From contig NC_088777.1 in assembly GCF_954871325.1 (NCBI RefSeq), forward strand, positions 18,639,366 through 18,703,365: a stretch of DNA of 64,000 bases, written 5' to 3'. The stretch's first letter is position 1; the number at the start of each line of letters is the position of its first letter. The notes beneath the pieces are model-generated. The model searched no databases. It saw only the letters and a list, made by a program, of their open reading frames with translations, and was not told the DNA's origin. Positions 1-36,299 of the stretch are shown piece by piece. This DNA comes from Gordionus sp. m RMFG-2023. Its lineage: Eukaryota; Nematomorpha; Gordioida; Chordodea; Parachordodidae. Position numbers and translations under genes: made by a program.

Positions 1-23131
<23,131 letters not shown>

Positions 23132-24627
23132 TGAAAATCAGCTATTATGAATTTATTTATTAACCAATATTTGATTCTTTTCCATATTTTATATTTAAAA
23201 AAAAATTTATCCTTTTTTTTATTCATGATCTGAGTAAGAATTTATATCTTAAAAATAGATGCTATGTTATATTTTACTACCACATTATATTTTACTATTT
23301 ATATTATAATGATTACATTTGTGTTTTTTGTCTTATTCTAAAATATGACACCAAATTTAAATTTTTATGTTTACCTATTTGTTTTTTGTAAATATAATAT
23401 TTATAACAACGCTCTTTTAAAAAGGAGCTAGCTTCCGCTCCTAATTTTGGTTAAGATGATCGTAAATTTTAGAAAAATGGGTCGTGAGTGGGCATGAATA
23501 TGATTATAAATATTCCATCAATTTCCACTTCTTCGGAAAGAGTTTTCTTCTCTCAATATGATTTTTCCTAAACTTAAGAAGGTCAAGGATGATCCCAAAA
23601 AATGTAGATTATTTATTATTTTATATTTTTTGGATACTTTTGCGTTTTTTTTCCCAAATATGGCTTAAGCCAAAAGCCGTAAAAATTATTAACAAATAAA
23701 TCCGGACTGGGCCTAAATTTTTTTTTATAAACGCTGGGCAGATTTAAAAATTATATCAATTAATCAGTTGGGAAATTTTAGTAATTACTACTCACATTTT
23801 CAATTTTCTTTTGAAAAAATTTACACCAATTAAAAAAATTTTTAAAAATCAGGGCAAGGCCATAAAATGATATGATTAAAAATATTTTTTTAAATATTAT
23901 AAAATAATTCATAGAAAATATTTTGTTATTGTTTATCGTACCAATATTAATATAGGGTTAGTGGAAGAATACTATAAAATAAATTTATCCCCTTCTTAAA
24001 TATTTTTATGACTCAAATGAATGTCCAGTTCTTGATTAATAAGCAAATTCTTATAAATCTGCAAATATTATTACCGCAGTATCCTTCCGAATCTAATCCA
24101 CATCTTGATAGAAAAAATTAAATATTTGGCAATGCAAAATATTTATGGTTGATAATGTTCTAAAAAATTCTATCTATAAATAATTTAAATTTTAACGTAA
24201 AATTTCGTAGCTGATTTGTTTTATCAAAAAAGCCTTCGAAGTTATTTTAAGGCTCTTTTGGCTGATTCATTTGACTATGGATTTAGCCTGTTTTCGGAAT
24301 GAACAGTTTATTAATACCACGTTTGGGAAGAATATAAAATATTGCCTAAGCTTTCAGATTTCGCTAAGATGTACAAACCTGCCATCTATGAGCTAATTTT
24401 CAGTCTTGCGTAATGTTTTTCTGGATAAAATATTGAGTCGACCGTTCTTTAAAATCCAAATCGAGCCTTAACAACACTACTGTTAAATATTAACTGAAAA
24501 TAATTGAATGGGTTAGTTTTTCTTAATATACATAGGTAGTTGACACCAATCACTGATGAATATTGAAAAATTAGCTCGATCCTAAATGATTAAATTTCAC
24601 ATTGCAAATTTATAATATGCTTCTTAA
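23132..24627. other. Region after the Brahma gene, no gene seen
   Basis: AT-rich 3' flank of the Brahma gene. It may contain the 3' UTR, but no clear AATAAA lies near the stop. From 23405 it includes the left end of an inverted-repeat pair (next entry). No open frame here looks coding. Confidence 0.6.
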
Positions 24628-26576
24628 CCCTTCAATACTCTGGTGGGATATATGAAACCCTAGGCATGCTAGAAATGATATTACATAAAAACGGTTAAAT
24701 ATTATGATCTGGATTCTTCAGTAGCTTCATCAAATATATCTTAGAACCTATATTCCAAATTTCATATATTTCGGTTGAGTAGTTTTTAAGATATAATCAT
24801 TTTGTGACTGATTGGGGTTTGTGAGACCCTACCAGAATAAATTAGTAATTTTTAAGAAATTTTTTTTTTAATTTTTAAAATTATAAATACTACTTTATTA
24901 TAAAATTTATTAAAACAAAATTTAAGTATCTTATTTTGATTGAGATATATGAAAAAGAAAACTTAAATATTTTTTTTGGTGGAGTTATTTTATTCTTATT
25001 TTAACCATATGGCTCATTTTTCAAATTATTTTTATCATATACTATGCTTTTTGCAGATTCTGATAGTAAATAAAATTATTTAAGATGTAATATAATTTAT
25101 TTTAGGTTATTATGAGTATGTAATTATAGTTAAGATGAAGATTATATATATGATAGTGAACATGATACACAATCTGAATTAGATGAAGAAGATATGCTAG
25201 ATGAGCCAATAAATTTAAATATTATTTAGGTAAATATGAAATTATTTATCATATTTATTTCTCTGTAAAATTAGCTAAAAATAAGGTGACTCAATTATGG
25301 AAATCTGATGGGTTTTGTATTGAGATATTTAGAGCAACAATGACACTCAAAAGATTCAGAGTTCTAATTCATACAATAAGATTTGATGACATATTAACAA
25401 GAGAAGAGAGAAAAATGGTAGACAAAGCAACTCACATTATAAATATTTTTCAAGAATTTGTTGATAACTGCTACATATCTTATACAATATCAGAATATGC
25501 AACCCTAATGCCCATTCAGGCTATACATGCCAAATAAACCATCAAAATATGGCATAAAACTATACTCCTTATAAAAAAAACAAAATATTTTTGTCAAATA
25601 TGTAAAATAAATTTATGTTTGTAACACATTATTATTTTCTGTAATAAATGTTTTGCATGTCAAATTTAGCATATTTCAATGTTCTATATTTTTTATATAT
25701 TAGAATGTATTAGTGTAATTTTTTTTTATATTTAAGAATAAAGATCCATATTATGAATTATCATGATAGATGGATAAGTTATTTTTTTAATTTTGTATTT
25801 GAAATTTAAAAAAAAGTATTTGGCACAAATTATAATTATCCTCATCATCTTTAATCTAGGCTTAAGAAATAAAAATATTTTATCAAGCTTAAGGTTAGAT
25901 CTATCTTATATCCAAATATCAAATGAAAATAATGAATATAACGGAGATATATACATTTGAAATTGGGGTCTATTAAACCCCACCTGAGTGATAACGTCAT
26001 TTTTTTCACCGGAGTATTGAGGGGTTAATTATATTTTTCCCCCATTATTAATTTTCATAAATAATTTGTAATTTTATATACATGTAATAATTCATGAGTA
26101 TTTTTTAAAATGTTTTTTAATTTTTTAACGAGACATTTATTTTATGATTTATACGCCGATTATATAAATTTATTAATACTTAGAATACTCTTAAATAACT
26201 ATTAGAAAATTAAAAAAAAATAATTAATTATCCTCCCTTACAATGAATTCCAACGTATATTATGTTGAAATATTTTCTAGTTATTTTTGCAATATATAAG
26301 CTTGATGTTTGAGCTTTATCTATAATTTGTCCTTTCCTGTATTTAATCCATGATAATAGTTAAATTCTTAATTAAAAATTGAAATGGTGCAAAATTTGTT
26401 TCAAAACATTTGTGATAATCTTCAGATTTTGAAATTTTAGACCACGTTTTTATTTAATAATTTAATATAAATTATATTCATCTGATTTTCCATTTTTTTC
26501 ACCAATTATTTTCTTTCTTCAAAATTGTTTACAGAAGTATCACACATAACTGTTTTTATTATTAAAGAGCGTTGTT
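23405..26576. mobile_element. Possible element defined by inverted ends, with a piggyBac nested inside
   Basis: aacaacgctcttttaa at 23405 is matched inverted by ttaaagagcgttgtt ending at 26576, and both are preceded by TA when read inward, as expected for a TA-inserting element. A piggyBac copy (24628-26024) lies inside. No other coding remains. Only about 15 bp are paired, so chance pairing or a shared old repeat is possible. Confidence 0.4.
24628..26024 (+). mobile_element. piggyBac transposon, internally deleted and broken
   Basis: Flanked by TTAA at 24624-24627 and 26025-26028. The ends read inward ccctTCAATACTCTGGTG and cccCTCAATACTCCGGTG, a good TIR pair. Transposase remains on the plus strand: an acidic leader (SEHDTQSELDEEDMLDEP, about 25155-25212), a run in the piggyBac DDE-domain start (FRATMTLKRFRVLIHTIRFD, then FQEFVDNCY, about 25325-25470), and a shifted piece reading NKPSKYGIK near 25530-25550. 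The catalytic core and C-terminal finger are absent, so it cannot move itself. Its ends are good enough that it may be mobilised by a full copy elsewhere. Confidence 0.9.
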
Positions 26577-27560
26577 ATTTCCTGGTTATAAACAGGGTAT
26601 TTTGATCTGTTTAAGTTTTTTATAATTTATTTTATAAGTGAATGAATGGAACTGAAAAGAATATAGATATATTTAAATTAAATTTAAGGCAGGTACCACC
26701 GTGACATTAAAAATTGCCAGAATTACAAGTTGGGGCGGCTTCACAGTTATATTATATATTTTGATGATTTACAATAGTTATCGATTTAGATAATAAATTC
26801 CAAAAAATAAAATGAAATGTTAGCAAAAAAATCATAAAGTGTTTAATTTGGTTCACTTGCATTTTAATTTTATTAAATATATTGCATATGAATTTTTTAT
26901 GCAACATTTAATAGTAGCATTATAAATTACTTCTCAATTTTTTTACTTAAATTGATCGATAAGTTTTTCTATTAAAATCGTTTTCCCCAAAATTCTGGGC
27001 ACTATGTCTATAAAAAATCTTCTTAATTTCGAGTAGGTTTTTCTTTATTAAAGTCTATATATATTTAAATATTGGTTTATCTTCTATTATTTTTACCTTG
27101 GTTTTTTTTTTCGCTGTTAGTTTTTTATATCAAACAATATCCTAAAGTTTTTGTTAAAATAAAACTAATAATGATTTTATTTTTTAATTTTCACACAATA
27201 TATATATCTCGAATAATTAAAAATAATATTTATATCAATAACACTGTGACAAATTTCGACTTGATTTTTTGGGAGAAAATAAAATAAACATGTTTTAAGA
27301 CAGTTTTTTATGCATATTCTAAATCCGCTGTCAGTTTTTTTCTAGCACGTCAGGTTTTTTATTTATTTTAGGTTAAAGTGGCCAAAAAGGTCATTTTTAG
27401 CACTTTTTGAAGGTTTATAACTTCGGTTCTAATGATACCTACAACTAAAAAAATATCTTAATTTTTACAGCAAACCTTCCTTATTATTATATATTTTTTA
27501 TATAAAATCCTTACCCAATTTTTAAACAACCTATAATTTTTAAATTTCCCTTTATTTATA
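26577..27560. other. AT-rich intergenic DNA, nothing recognised
   Basis: Homopolymer-rich AT DNA with short accidental open frames only. No repeat ends, RNA gene or coding signal could be supported. Confidence 0.6.
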
Positions 27561-27579
27561 AAATCTATTTTAATATAGC

Positions 27580-28618
27580 TTACTTTACGCGATTTTTTTC
27601 AAGAACGTTTTGACGATCCTCCCATTCAGATACTGTATAATGTTTTAGAGTTTCTCTGGAATTCCAGAGACAAAGAAAGCACGAATGCTTGGTGTAGCCT
27701 AACTGAAGGCCCGTCAGGATTGCGATCATTTTGAGATCACAACATATCTTAAATTCGTAAATGGAATAATTTATTTTTGACAATAAATATTTCATATGAT
27801 TTTTTTAACTGGTTGGAATAGGCAATGGGAATTGATGGCTTAGAATTTCCGTTATAAAGCAAAACTGCTTTCAAGCTGTTTTTGCTTGAATCGATGAACA
27901 AGCGCCATTCATCGGGCACCAATTCAATATTAAGTTGTAAAAAAGTTGACCTAGATTGTTGGAATAGTATAAAAAAATTTCGTAAGAGAATAAATTTTTA
28001 AACGGTGCTCCACGGAATCGGTATGAAGTTCGAACTCCATTTTTTTAAATTTTAAAATCGTTAAGCCTTGAGGCTAAAAATTCGGACTTTCTTTATGAAA
28101 GTTGTAAATTTCTGGTTATGTCATTTAGTTGCTCTTATGACATAAATGGCGAATCCTCTTCGGGATGATACTCAAGATCAATATTGTCATTGTCCTGGCA
28201 ATGTAATTTTTCCCGCTGCGAACTATTAAAAAAAGGAACTGTTGTATGCATATTATATTTTACCGGATAAACAACCGACGAAATTTCAGGATAACGAATT
28301 TTCTTCTTATTTTTTTTGTTAAACCCAAATGTACTAATCGAGCAAAAATAACAATCCCACGAATAATTTCTTGCTACGTGCCAAAATGCAGGTTTCGAAT
28401 AAGGCAAATATGATTGTTTTCCATTTACCCATGAATTAAAAGAATTATAACAGGTTTTACATATGTAATTAGGGGCAAATGATTTATCCAAATCGCAGAG
28501 TGGAATATTGTAATAAATTTCATAAATCCTTTGAATGATTGGAGAAATTGGACATTTTTTAGCCCGCACAGATGTAACAAAATTTAAAAACACACTTTAA
28601 ACAAGGGGACTTCGGCAT
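27580..28618 (-). pseudogene. Remnant of a repetitive zinc-finger gene family of unknown role
   Basis: Minus-strand pieces follow in order. The N-terminal piece (28618 to 28135, from MPKSPCLKC) has a cysteine-rich module: FAPNYICKTCYNSFNSWV and then WDCYFCSISTFG. A middle piece near 27960-27830 reads VPDEWRLFIDSSKNSLKAVL, and a last piece (27795-27580) reads LQLGYTKHSCFLCLWNSR. I recognise these as hallmarks of a multi-copy gene family annotated only as uncharacterised in hydra, aphids and other invertebrates (from memory, not searched). The pieces lie in different frames and the expected C-terminal half is missing, so it is a pseudogene or dead repeat copy. Its behaviour as a dispersed repeat suggests a transposon, but I cannot name a class. 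Confidence 0.7.
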
Positions 28619-28639
28619 TAATTTTTTGTAGAATATTAT

Positions 28640-29750
28640 ATAAGGAGGGAAATTTGAATAATATTTAAAATCCAATTTTAAAAAAAAATTAATGAAAGAA
28701 ATTAAATTTTTATGAAAAGTTAAGCGCGAAAAAAAATAATTCTCCTTTCTTCCTACTCGTTATTTGGCATTATTATTTATTGCCCATACTACGGGTTCAA
28801 GGTACTTTATTGGAAAATCATATATTTTAATACATATTGATTAAAAAAACAAATATTCTTAAATACATCTAAAAAAGATAAATATTTTAAAAAAAATTAT
28901 TAATTATTGCATTTTAAAATGAATTTTGCTTCAAAAATGCTCAATTCAAAAAGAGTACAAATTGAAAAAGTGGGTACAGATATCTGATTTTGGTATAAAT
29001 TGATCATAAATGCATAAAATTTTACTAAATACAACTAAAAAAGATAAATATTACCTTAATTTTGCTTTAAAAATGCTTTATGCAGAGAAAATTTAATAAA
29101 AGTGTACAAATTAAAAAGTTCGAAAATATCTGTACCGACTTTTTTAATTTATAGATTTTGGTTGAATTTACATGGCATAGAGTACTTTTGAAACATAATT
29201 AGAATTAATATACAATCTTGAGCACATTTGAAGCAAAATTATATAAAATTTATCTTCTAAAGTTAATAATATTGATAGTAATTTAAATTGAAAACTTAAG
29301 ACCCCCAAAACAAAATTCTTTACCATTTTTCTCAAAAACCAATCGATAAAAAATTATAAAATTTAGTAAATTTATAAAGAAATATAAGTTCACCAATTTT
29401 CAGGGATTTTTATTCGATACTTTTTAAAATATATCCGTATAAAAACCTAAATTTTACCATTCTTGAGATTTCGAAAAGTTGTCTTTATACGGTGACATTT
29501 TTAAAACTTCACGTGTAGGGAAAATTTAGAAAACGGATTCGAACTCAGCGTCAAATTCTGCACCAAAACTTGTTTTTATTTTCTTCTCCCATTTTTCTTG
29601 TCACACAGTGTAATCAAAGAAAAACATGACGAATAATTAAAAATAATATAAACAAGAATAATTTTTAAAAAATTTTTTTTGCGATAAGCTATTAACCAAA
29701 AAAAAACAATAAATAAATAAACATATATAATCTATAAAAAAAATAACACA
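28640..29750. other. AT-rich intergenic DNA with weak duplications
   Basis: Stretches such as ttaatacaaattgaaaaagt and acatctaaaaaagataaata recur in slightly changed form (about 28860-29110), suggesting an old local duplication. No gene is seen. Confidence 0.45.
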
Positions 29751-29751
29751 A

Positions 29752-29985
29752 AGGCCAAAAGGCAGATTATAGTTAGCGCAAAGAGGCGGATTCATATTAA
29801 AGCCAAAAGGGAAGATTTATATTAGCGCAGAGAGACAGATTTATATTGAAGCCAAAAGGGCAGATTTATTTTAGCGCAACGAGGCGGATTCATATTAAGG
29901 CCAAAAGGGGGCAGATTTATATTAGCTTAAAGAGTCAGATTTATTTGAGGCCAAAAGGACGGATTTATATGTAATAAGCAGAGTC
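29752..29985 (+). repeat. Minisatellite of about 49-bp units (gccaaaaggg...agatttatatt)
   Basis: Four to five imperfect units each hold gccaaaagg, then (c/g)agatttatatta, gcgcaaagagg and cggattcatatta. Units vary in length and base by base, so this is an old array. It lies between the zinc-finger remnant and the retroelement fossil. Confidence 0.8.
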
Positions 29986-31439
29986 CTCTTATTTGTAAGA
30001 CACATCCGCGCTAATATTTTACTAAAAAGCTGAATTAAACGAAAGTGCCGCCCATTTTTTTAAAATTCTCAGGGGTCTGTTACGTGCACATTTTTTCAGA
30101 GGTCTGTACATAGAAGCGCTGCCCATTTTTTTAGTTGAAAAAATCGTCGTGTACGGGGGTTTTATAATTTAAAGACGTAAATTTGACATCTTATCGGAAA
30201 TAGGTTTATTTTTTTATAAATTGTTGATGTATATGTGTATTGTTGGATTATTTACTATATTAATAATAACATATCTTTTAACCTTACAAGTAGTTAAAAT
30301 ATTCATTTTAAAAGTGATAGTTAATTTTTTATAAAGAGACATGGAAACATTGAAATTTGTAAAATACTGGGAGATTGGAGATTCAATATAATATTTTTGA
30401 AGCGTTAGTAATATGGATATGTAGTTTGATTTGGGCCAGGAAAATGAAAAGGAGTCCAGTGTAAATATAGGGCAGACTTTGACCATTGAGGGGCATAATG
30501 GAGAAGAAGATTGATGGGTAAAGTAACATGGTTACCGGTTCAGGAGTTAATTAAGGGGTGGACGGATAGTGATGTAAGCAGATACGTATATGGTTCTGAT
30601 AAGCAATATTTTGATAATAATCAGGCGTTGAGACCATAATGAGAGCCAAGAGAGAACTCAGCGAAGGAGAATAGAAATAAGACAGAATTTTGAGTCTCGA
30701 GGGAGGGGAGGGGAGGGATAAGTTCTTATAATTGCGATAAACCAGGTCATATGCTCCGAGATTGCCGTGAGACTAAATGTTTTGGTTGTGGAAAATTTGG
30801 ACATATAGTCACTTATTGTCCCATGAAACCAGAGAAATTAAGATGAGCAGGATGTGGCCGTTTTGGTCATAGTAAGGAAGAATGTAATATGAATAATTAC
30901 AAAAAAAGTGGTTTTCCACAGAGAGGGCTGAGCCAGAATGCTTCAAAATCAAATGTGACTATTGAGCGAGAGAAAATGGAAGGGGTGAGTGCGGGGGATA
31001 AAAATTTGGAATGCTTAAAATGCCAAAAGGTTGAACATGTGGCGAGTGACTGTGAGAATTTGTGACTATATGATGGTAAAAAAAACTTCAATACAGGTCG
31101 AGGCGAGGCGGTTAAAAGTGATAAAGGGAGGGCTTCTCATGGGAAAATAAATAAAGAGGGATGCGTAAATATGCTAAAAGAAGGGGCAGTACATGATATT
31201 TGTCCTAGAGTCATGATAAATATAAATCCTTGTTTGATACAGGAGCAGCTATTTCAGTAAATGGATATAATAGATATCAGAATATTTGGCCGGGGGAAAT
31301 GATAGGGAATGAGGGGTTAAGATTAAGATAATTTGATGGAACCCTGTTGGCTGCCATGGGTATGGTGGAAATTGTAGCAAAATTGGGGAGAGAATTGAGG
31401 CAGCGTTTACATGAGCGGGTGTGGTTAAAAAAAGTTTGC

Positions 31440-32690
31440 ATCTAATTTTTTTGAGGGGGTTAGGCGGCTTTAATGGGCGTAGGATAAATATTTGGGGGGT
31501 TATCTATTGAATTTTGAGATAAAATAGGACAAAATTTATTGCTGTAAAAATTAATACTTTTATTATAGAACTATTATAATCTATATATTGCAAACAATCA
31601 TACACATTGTTTTCCAAATAAAACTTTCTGCTATCCTTTTAAATTACATTAAAAAGGTTTAGATATTTCAACAAGCACATAAAGTTATTATAATGAATTC
31701 ATTGTAAATAATGAAGGATTTAATTGAATTTATTATCTAAAAAATAAATCCTTTATATTCACAAAATATCGATAGATGGTAGTAGAGATAGATTAATTTA
31801 AGTTATCCTTTATAAATTCTCTGAAAAGAGTATCATTATAATTAAAAAGGTGAAAATAAAAATGGGGAAATATCGCCGCCGAAGGTGGTGGTGATTTTTA
31901 GAGGGGGGGTAGGCAAAGGTTTTTGAAGGAGGTTTGCATCCAGTGAAAATCCTGTCATGTAGACACTGGGTTGAGGTATTAAATTTATAGATCATTAATC
32001 ACAATACAGAAGCTGTGTTGGAGTGGGAATGGATCACTAGGGTCCATGGTATAATTTTTGGGGAGTATTTTCATAGTGAGGTGTATTTGTACTAATAACT
32101 AGTGAGGAATATGACGTTGAGTGAGAATGTGTTGCTGAGAGTTGCGACCTTTTTAATTGTGAAATAATGAGGAATAATTCTAGGAGTGAAATAGGGGAAA
32201 ATAATTCTAGGAGCGAAGGAGGAATAATTCTAAGAGCGAATAATTCTAGGAGCAAATCAAGGGGGAATAGTTCTAGGAGCAAAGAGGAAATAGTTTTAGG
32301 AGCGTAGGGATAAAATAGATAAAAAATTAAGCCGGGAAGGACTGGTTGGGAAATTTCGTGATATTACTGTCCTAGTATGTTATTTTAAAAACGTATAACG
32401 TCAATCAGATGGATTGAATACATCTGATTGGGGGAAAAATTATTATTATTTAATGTAAAAAAATAATAATTATTATAATAATATATTTTTTTTAATTATT
32501 CATTATTAAAGTTTTGAAATTTAAAAAGAAAAAATATAATTATTATGAATTTATTTTTTTCGATATATATTTTTTTTGGAAATACATTTTTTATGGATTT
32601 TGATTGATTCTTTTTTTTTGATGATGAAAATAAAAGTTTTGAAATTTGAAGAAAAAAATTATTTTATAAAGTACTATACGTCAAAAATTA
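31440..32690. other. Non-coding stretch within the retroelement fossil
   Basis: Between the protease and reverse-transcriptase regions is about 1.2 kb without recognisable coding, holding the short tandem repeat at 32165-32305 and AT-rich DNA. It may be foreign DNA inserted into the fossil or a diverged part of it. Confidence 0.5.
32165..32305 (+). repeat. Short tandem repeats of aataattctaggagcgaa
   Basis: About six imperfect copies of (g)aataattctaggagcgaa with spacers of variable length. They lie inside the retroelement fossil and probably arose by slippage. Confidence 0.8.
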
Positions 32691-33397
32691 CAAGGGAGGA
32701 GAAAGGAAAGACTGGAAAAAGGGATGTATGGAAGCCTCAAGAAATTAGAGGGGTGATGAATGCGGAGACTCTGCACAGTGAAGAGGAGTTGCTACTTATA
32801 GAAGAAGATGGAGGGAAATTGGAGATGACCAAAGTGCAAGAGGGAGTGGTGCCTGCGAGATTATGAAGTGGATATTAAATTAAAGGATGGTTGTGTTCCA
32901 AAATTTTGTGCTTTACGACGGACATTATTTGAATGGAGAAAGGAAGTAGAAATGGAATTGAATCAATGGGTTCAAAAAGGCAAAGTATGTCTAGTGGAAT
33001 ACAGTGAATGGGCGAGACCCCACTGGTGCTGTGAGAAAGCCAATGGCCTGCTCCGTTTATGCGTAGATTTTCGAGTCACATTAAATCCGTGGTTTGTGGA
33101 GGTCAAATATCCGTTGTCGCGAATTGAAGAAATATTGGCTATTTAAAGGGAAGTATTTATTTTTCAAAGGTTGATTTTGCGAATGCATATCTGCAGTTTT
33201 TGATGCCGGAGATAAAAAAATTATTAACTATCACTACGCCTAAGGGATTATTTGCATTTTGTAGATTGCAATTTGGACTTAGTTTATCTGCTTCTATTTT
33301 TCAACGAACAATGGTGGCCGTTTTCCAGGGAATGAAGGGGGTTTTCTACTATATGGACGATTTGCTGGTGACTGGAGGAACTCCCGAAGAATATGAA

Positions 33398-34306
33398 CTA
33401 GAGGTCTGCATTGGGTGGGGTTTCGCTCACCCGCCTACGCCCGCCTATCAAAATGGGCGGGCAAAAAATTTTTTAAAAACTGGCAGGCGAGCGGTTTAAA
33501 AATTTTCTTAAACTTTAGGCGGGTGGCTTGGTGGGTTAAGAAATTTAAACAATGGGCGGGTGGGTTAAAAAAAATTTTAAATCATTTATGTAAATATTAG
33601 TAAAAATTGTACTTTTTTGGTTATTAAAAATTAAAATGTCCTTTTTTGGTATCATAAATACCTTTTTCTTAAAATAAATAAACTTTTTATATATTTTAAA
33701 ACTACTTTGGTCTAAACGACAAGGAAGAGATTTGCCAAAGATATCAAGATTAGCAAGAGAAATATTGGCAAGCCCTGCACTAGTGCTTCTTCTGAAAGAG
33801 GATTTAGTATTGCTGGAAGGTTTTTAGAAGTAAGAAGAACGTATTTGAATCCAGAAAATGTCGATTCATTATTATTTTTGCATTATAATTACATATAATA
33901 TCAATTTTATATTTATATTTATATTTTTTTCATAATTATTTATTTGATCAAATGATATCCATAATTTAAATTGAATATTATTTACTTATATAGTAATTCC
34001 TTAAATTATAAAACTTTTTATGGAGATGTAATGCTGAATTTTTTTTTATTAGCTGCTTAAAAAATGGAGAGAATGGCCATTATTAAATTTTATAATAGCG
34101 GGATTGGGTTAAAAATATTTTATAAATAATGGGTGGGCGGGTATACTAAGGGGCGGGCGGATGGGTAAAAAATTTTAGAATAAGGGGCGGGCGGGCATTT
34201 TTTTTTTGAAAATTATGAGAGGACTGGGCGGGCGGGTTAAATTTTTTCTAAAACATTGGGTGGGCGGGCGTATGGTCTATAAATCTACCCAATGCAGACC
34301 TAAAGT
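33398..34306. mobile_element. Non-autonomous hAT element inserted in the retroelement fossil
   Basis: The ends read inward ctagaggtctgcattgggt and ttaggtctgcattgggt. The flanking 8-mers are aatatgaa and agtatgaa, matching at seven of eight. Subterminal DNA on both sides is packed with GGGCGGGC/GCCCGCC repeats. The middle (about 33730-33895) keeps a hAT C-terminal dimerisation piece on the plus strand: SASSERGFSIAGRFLEVRRT and then NVDSLLFLHYN. The rest of the transposase is gone. It is related in structure to the element at 56453-57532. Confidence 0.85.
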
Positions 34307-36299
34307 ATGAATGGAGATTGGAAGAAGTATTTCGGAGAATAAAAGAAAAAGGATTGCGGGTCAGTGCAGAGAAAAGTCTGTTGGAAGTGATGGAGGTTTG
34401 GGCGCAAAATTGGAAAAGGATGTGAGGTCCTTGGACAAGAATATGACAGAAATTACCAATATTACGAGACCTAGTAATAATGCAGAAGTGCAAGCCTTTT
34501 TGGGAGGGTCAACTAATACCATCGGTTCATGGAGGGATTTGCTCAGATAGCAGCGATTTTAGATCAATTACTGAAGAAAGATGAGAAATCTGAATAGACA
34601 GATGGACAAGAGGCGGCATTTAAAGAGTTGATATGCAGAATTGGAAAGAGCATATTTTAGTGTGCTTTGATAATGAATTGGAGGTATTATTAGCTGTGGA
34701 CGCGTCTAATAAGGTGTAGGAGGAGCTTTGATGTATTGATGAATTAGAAAGGCCAGTGTTATTTTTCTCAAGGATATTTAGAGCAGCAGAGACCAGGTAT
34801 TCAGTGATTGAGCAAGTAGCGCTAAGCGTCATTTTTGGATTAACATGCCTAGACTATCTAATTGGAATCAGGTTTGTTATTTACACGGATCATAAACCGC
34901 TCGTACATCTATTCAAAAGGACAACAAGGAATTAATGCTATCACCTTGTTTACAAAGATGGTTATTGCTAATGGGGAGTTTTGACTTACAAGTGAAATAT
35001 CGCCAAGGGAAAGAAAATTATTTACCGGATATCTAGATATGGAGCTGGGGAAAATATCGGGGATAAATAACAGGAAGAACAAGACGAGAAAAACGAGAAA
35101 ATAATGATCAGAACGATGGCCGGAATATCCAGAGTGTGCCGGTGACATGTAAGGAAATTTAAAGGGCTACATTAAAAGATCGGGAATTAAGACGAATCAA
35201 AGTGGGCCTAAAGGGGTGGAAAATGTGGCAAGATGGAGAAAAAACGTTTAAATATATAGAGAAGGAGTTGGCGATAATAGATAAATGTCTGGTGCTACGA
35301 TACAAATTAAATTAAGGGAAGCAGTGATGGCAATGATTCTTGCTGGACATCAGGGAATGGAGAGAATAAAACAATGTGGACGGAAATATATGTGGTAGCC
35401 GGGAATGAATAAAGATATTGAAAACATCAGCCGAGCATGGGTCAGATGTAATTCTTGGGATCCGATTCCTCGAAAAGACAAAGAAAATGTGTGTCCGAAA
35501 TCAACTCAGCCTTGGGAGCGCATACACATGGATTTCTTTGACTTGGAAAGCAAAGTTTATATACTCGTGGTGGATGCCTATTCAAAGTGAGTGGAATATG
35601 AGGAAGTAAGAGAATTAACAACTCAAGTAGTAATCAAAACATTGAATCTATGGGCTAAATTCGGAGTCACTACAACAATAGTATCGGATGGAGATCCAGC
35701 TTTTATTAGTAACAATTAAAGGTCTTTTGTGCGGAAACTGGAGCAGAACACATTTTGTCGCCACCGTATCCCACGAGTTCAAATGGGCAGACGGAGAGGA
35801 TTGTAGCTGTGGTCAAGAATTGGTTGAGTAAATCAAAAGATGGTGGCGGATAGATATGTTAAGCTAAGATGTATTACAATAACAGTAAAAAGGGGGAGGA
35901 GCCATCGCTAGCGGAGAAGTTTTCAGGAAGGAGAACCAGAATTTGGTTGGACTCGCTTAGACCAGCAGTGCAAAGAAGGGCTGACCGAAACAACAGAGGA
36001 ATCTGGATTTATGGTAGGACAGACAGTATGGGCAAGAGTATTTGGGGGTAACAAAAAATGGGAGTCAGGGGTGATTTTAGAAAATAGTAGGCGCAAACTA
36101 AATAGAGTAGAATTTGTGGGCGGAAGAGAAGGTCTTAGACACATGGATCAGCTCCGCAGAAGTATAGAGCCCGAAAGGTTGAGAAGGGTTTCAAGGGATG
36201 TGAGCGGTCAAATTTCATCAATATATGGTAATAAAAAGGAAAAAGAAAAGGTATAAGAGGATGTATATATTATTAGTAATTAGTTAATAAATGAATAAT

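Larger units (their letters stand above)
30500..36256 (+). mobile_element. Ty3/Gypsy-type LTR retroelement fossil, heavily broken
   Basis: Plus-strand parts in usual order: gag zinc knuckles (about 30725-31065), an aspartic-protease region with a DTGA motif (about 31225), reverse transcriptase (about 32870-33400, continuing after 34310, with the YMDD box near 33350), RNase H (about 34620-34960), and integrase with its C-terminal part (about 35330-36200). It is broken in many places, well over five, and is interrupted by a hAT element at 33398-34306. No LTR pair could be matched at its ends, which with the decay suggests an old copy. It cannot be functional. Confidence 0.9.
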
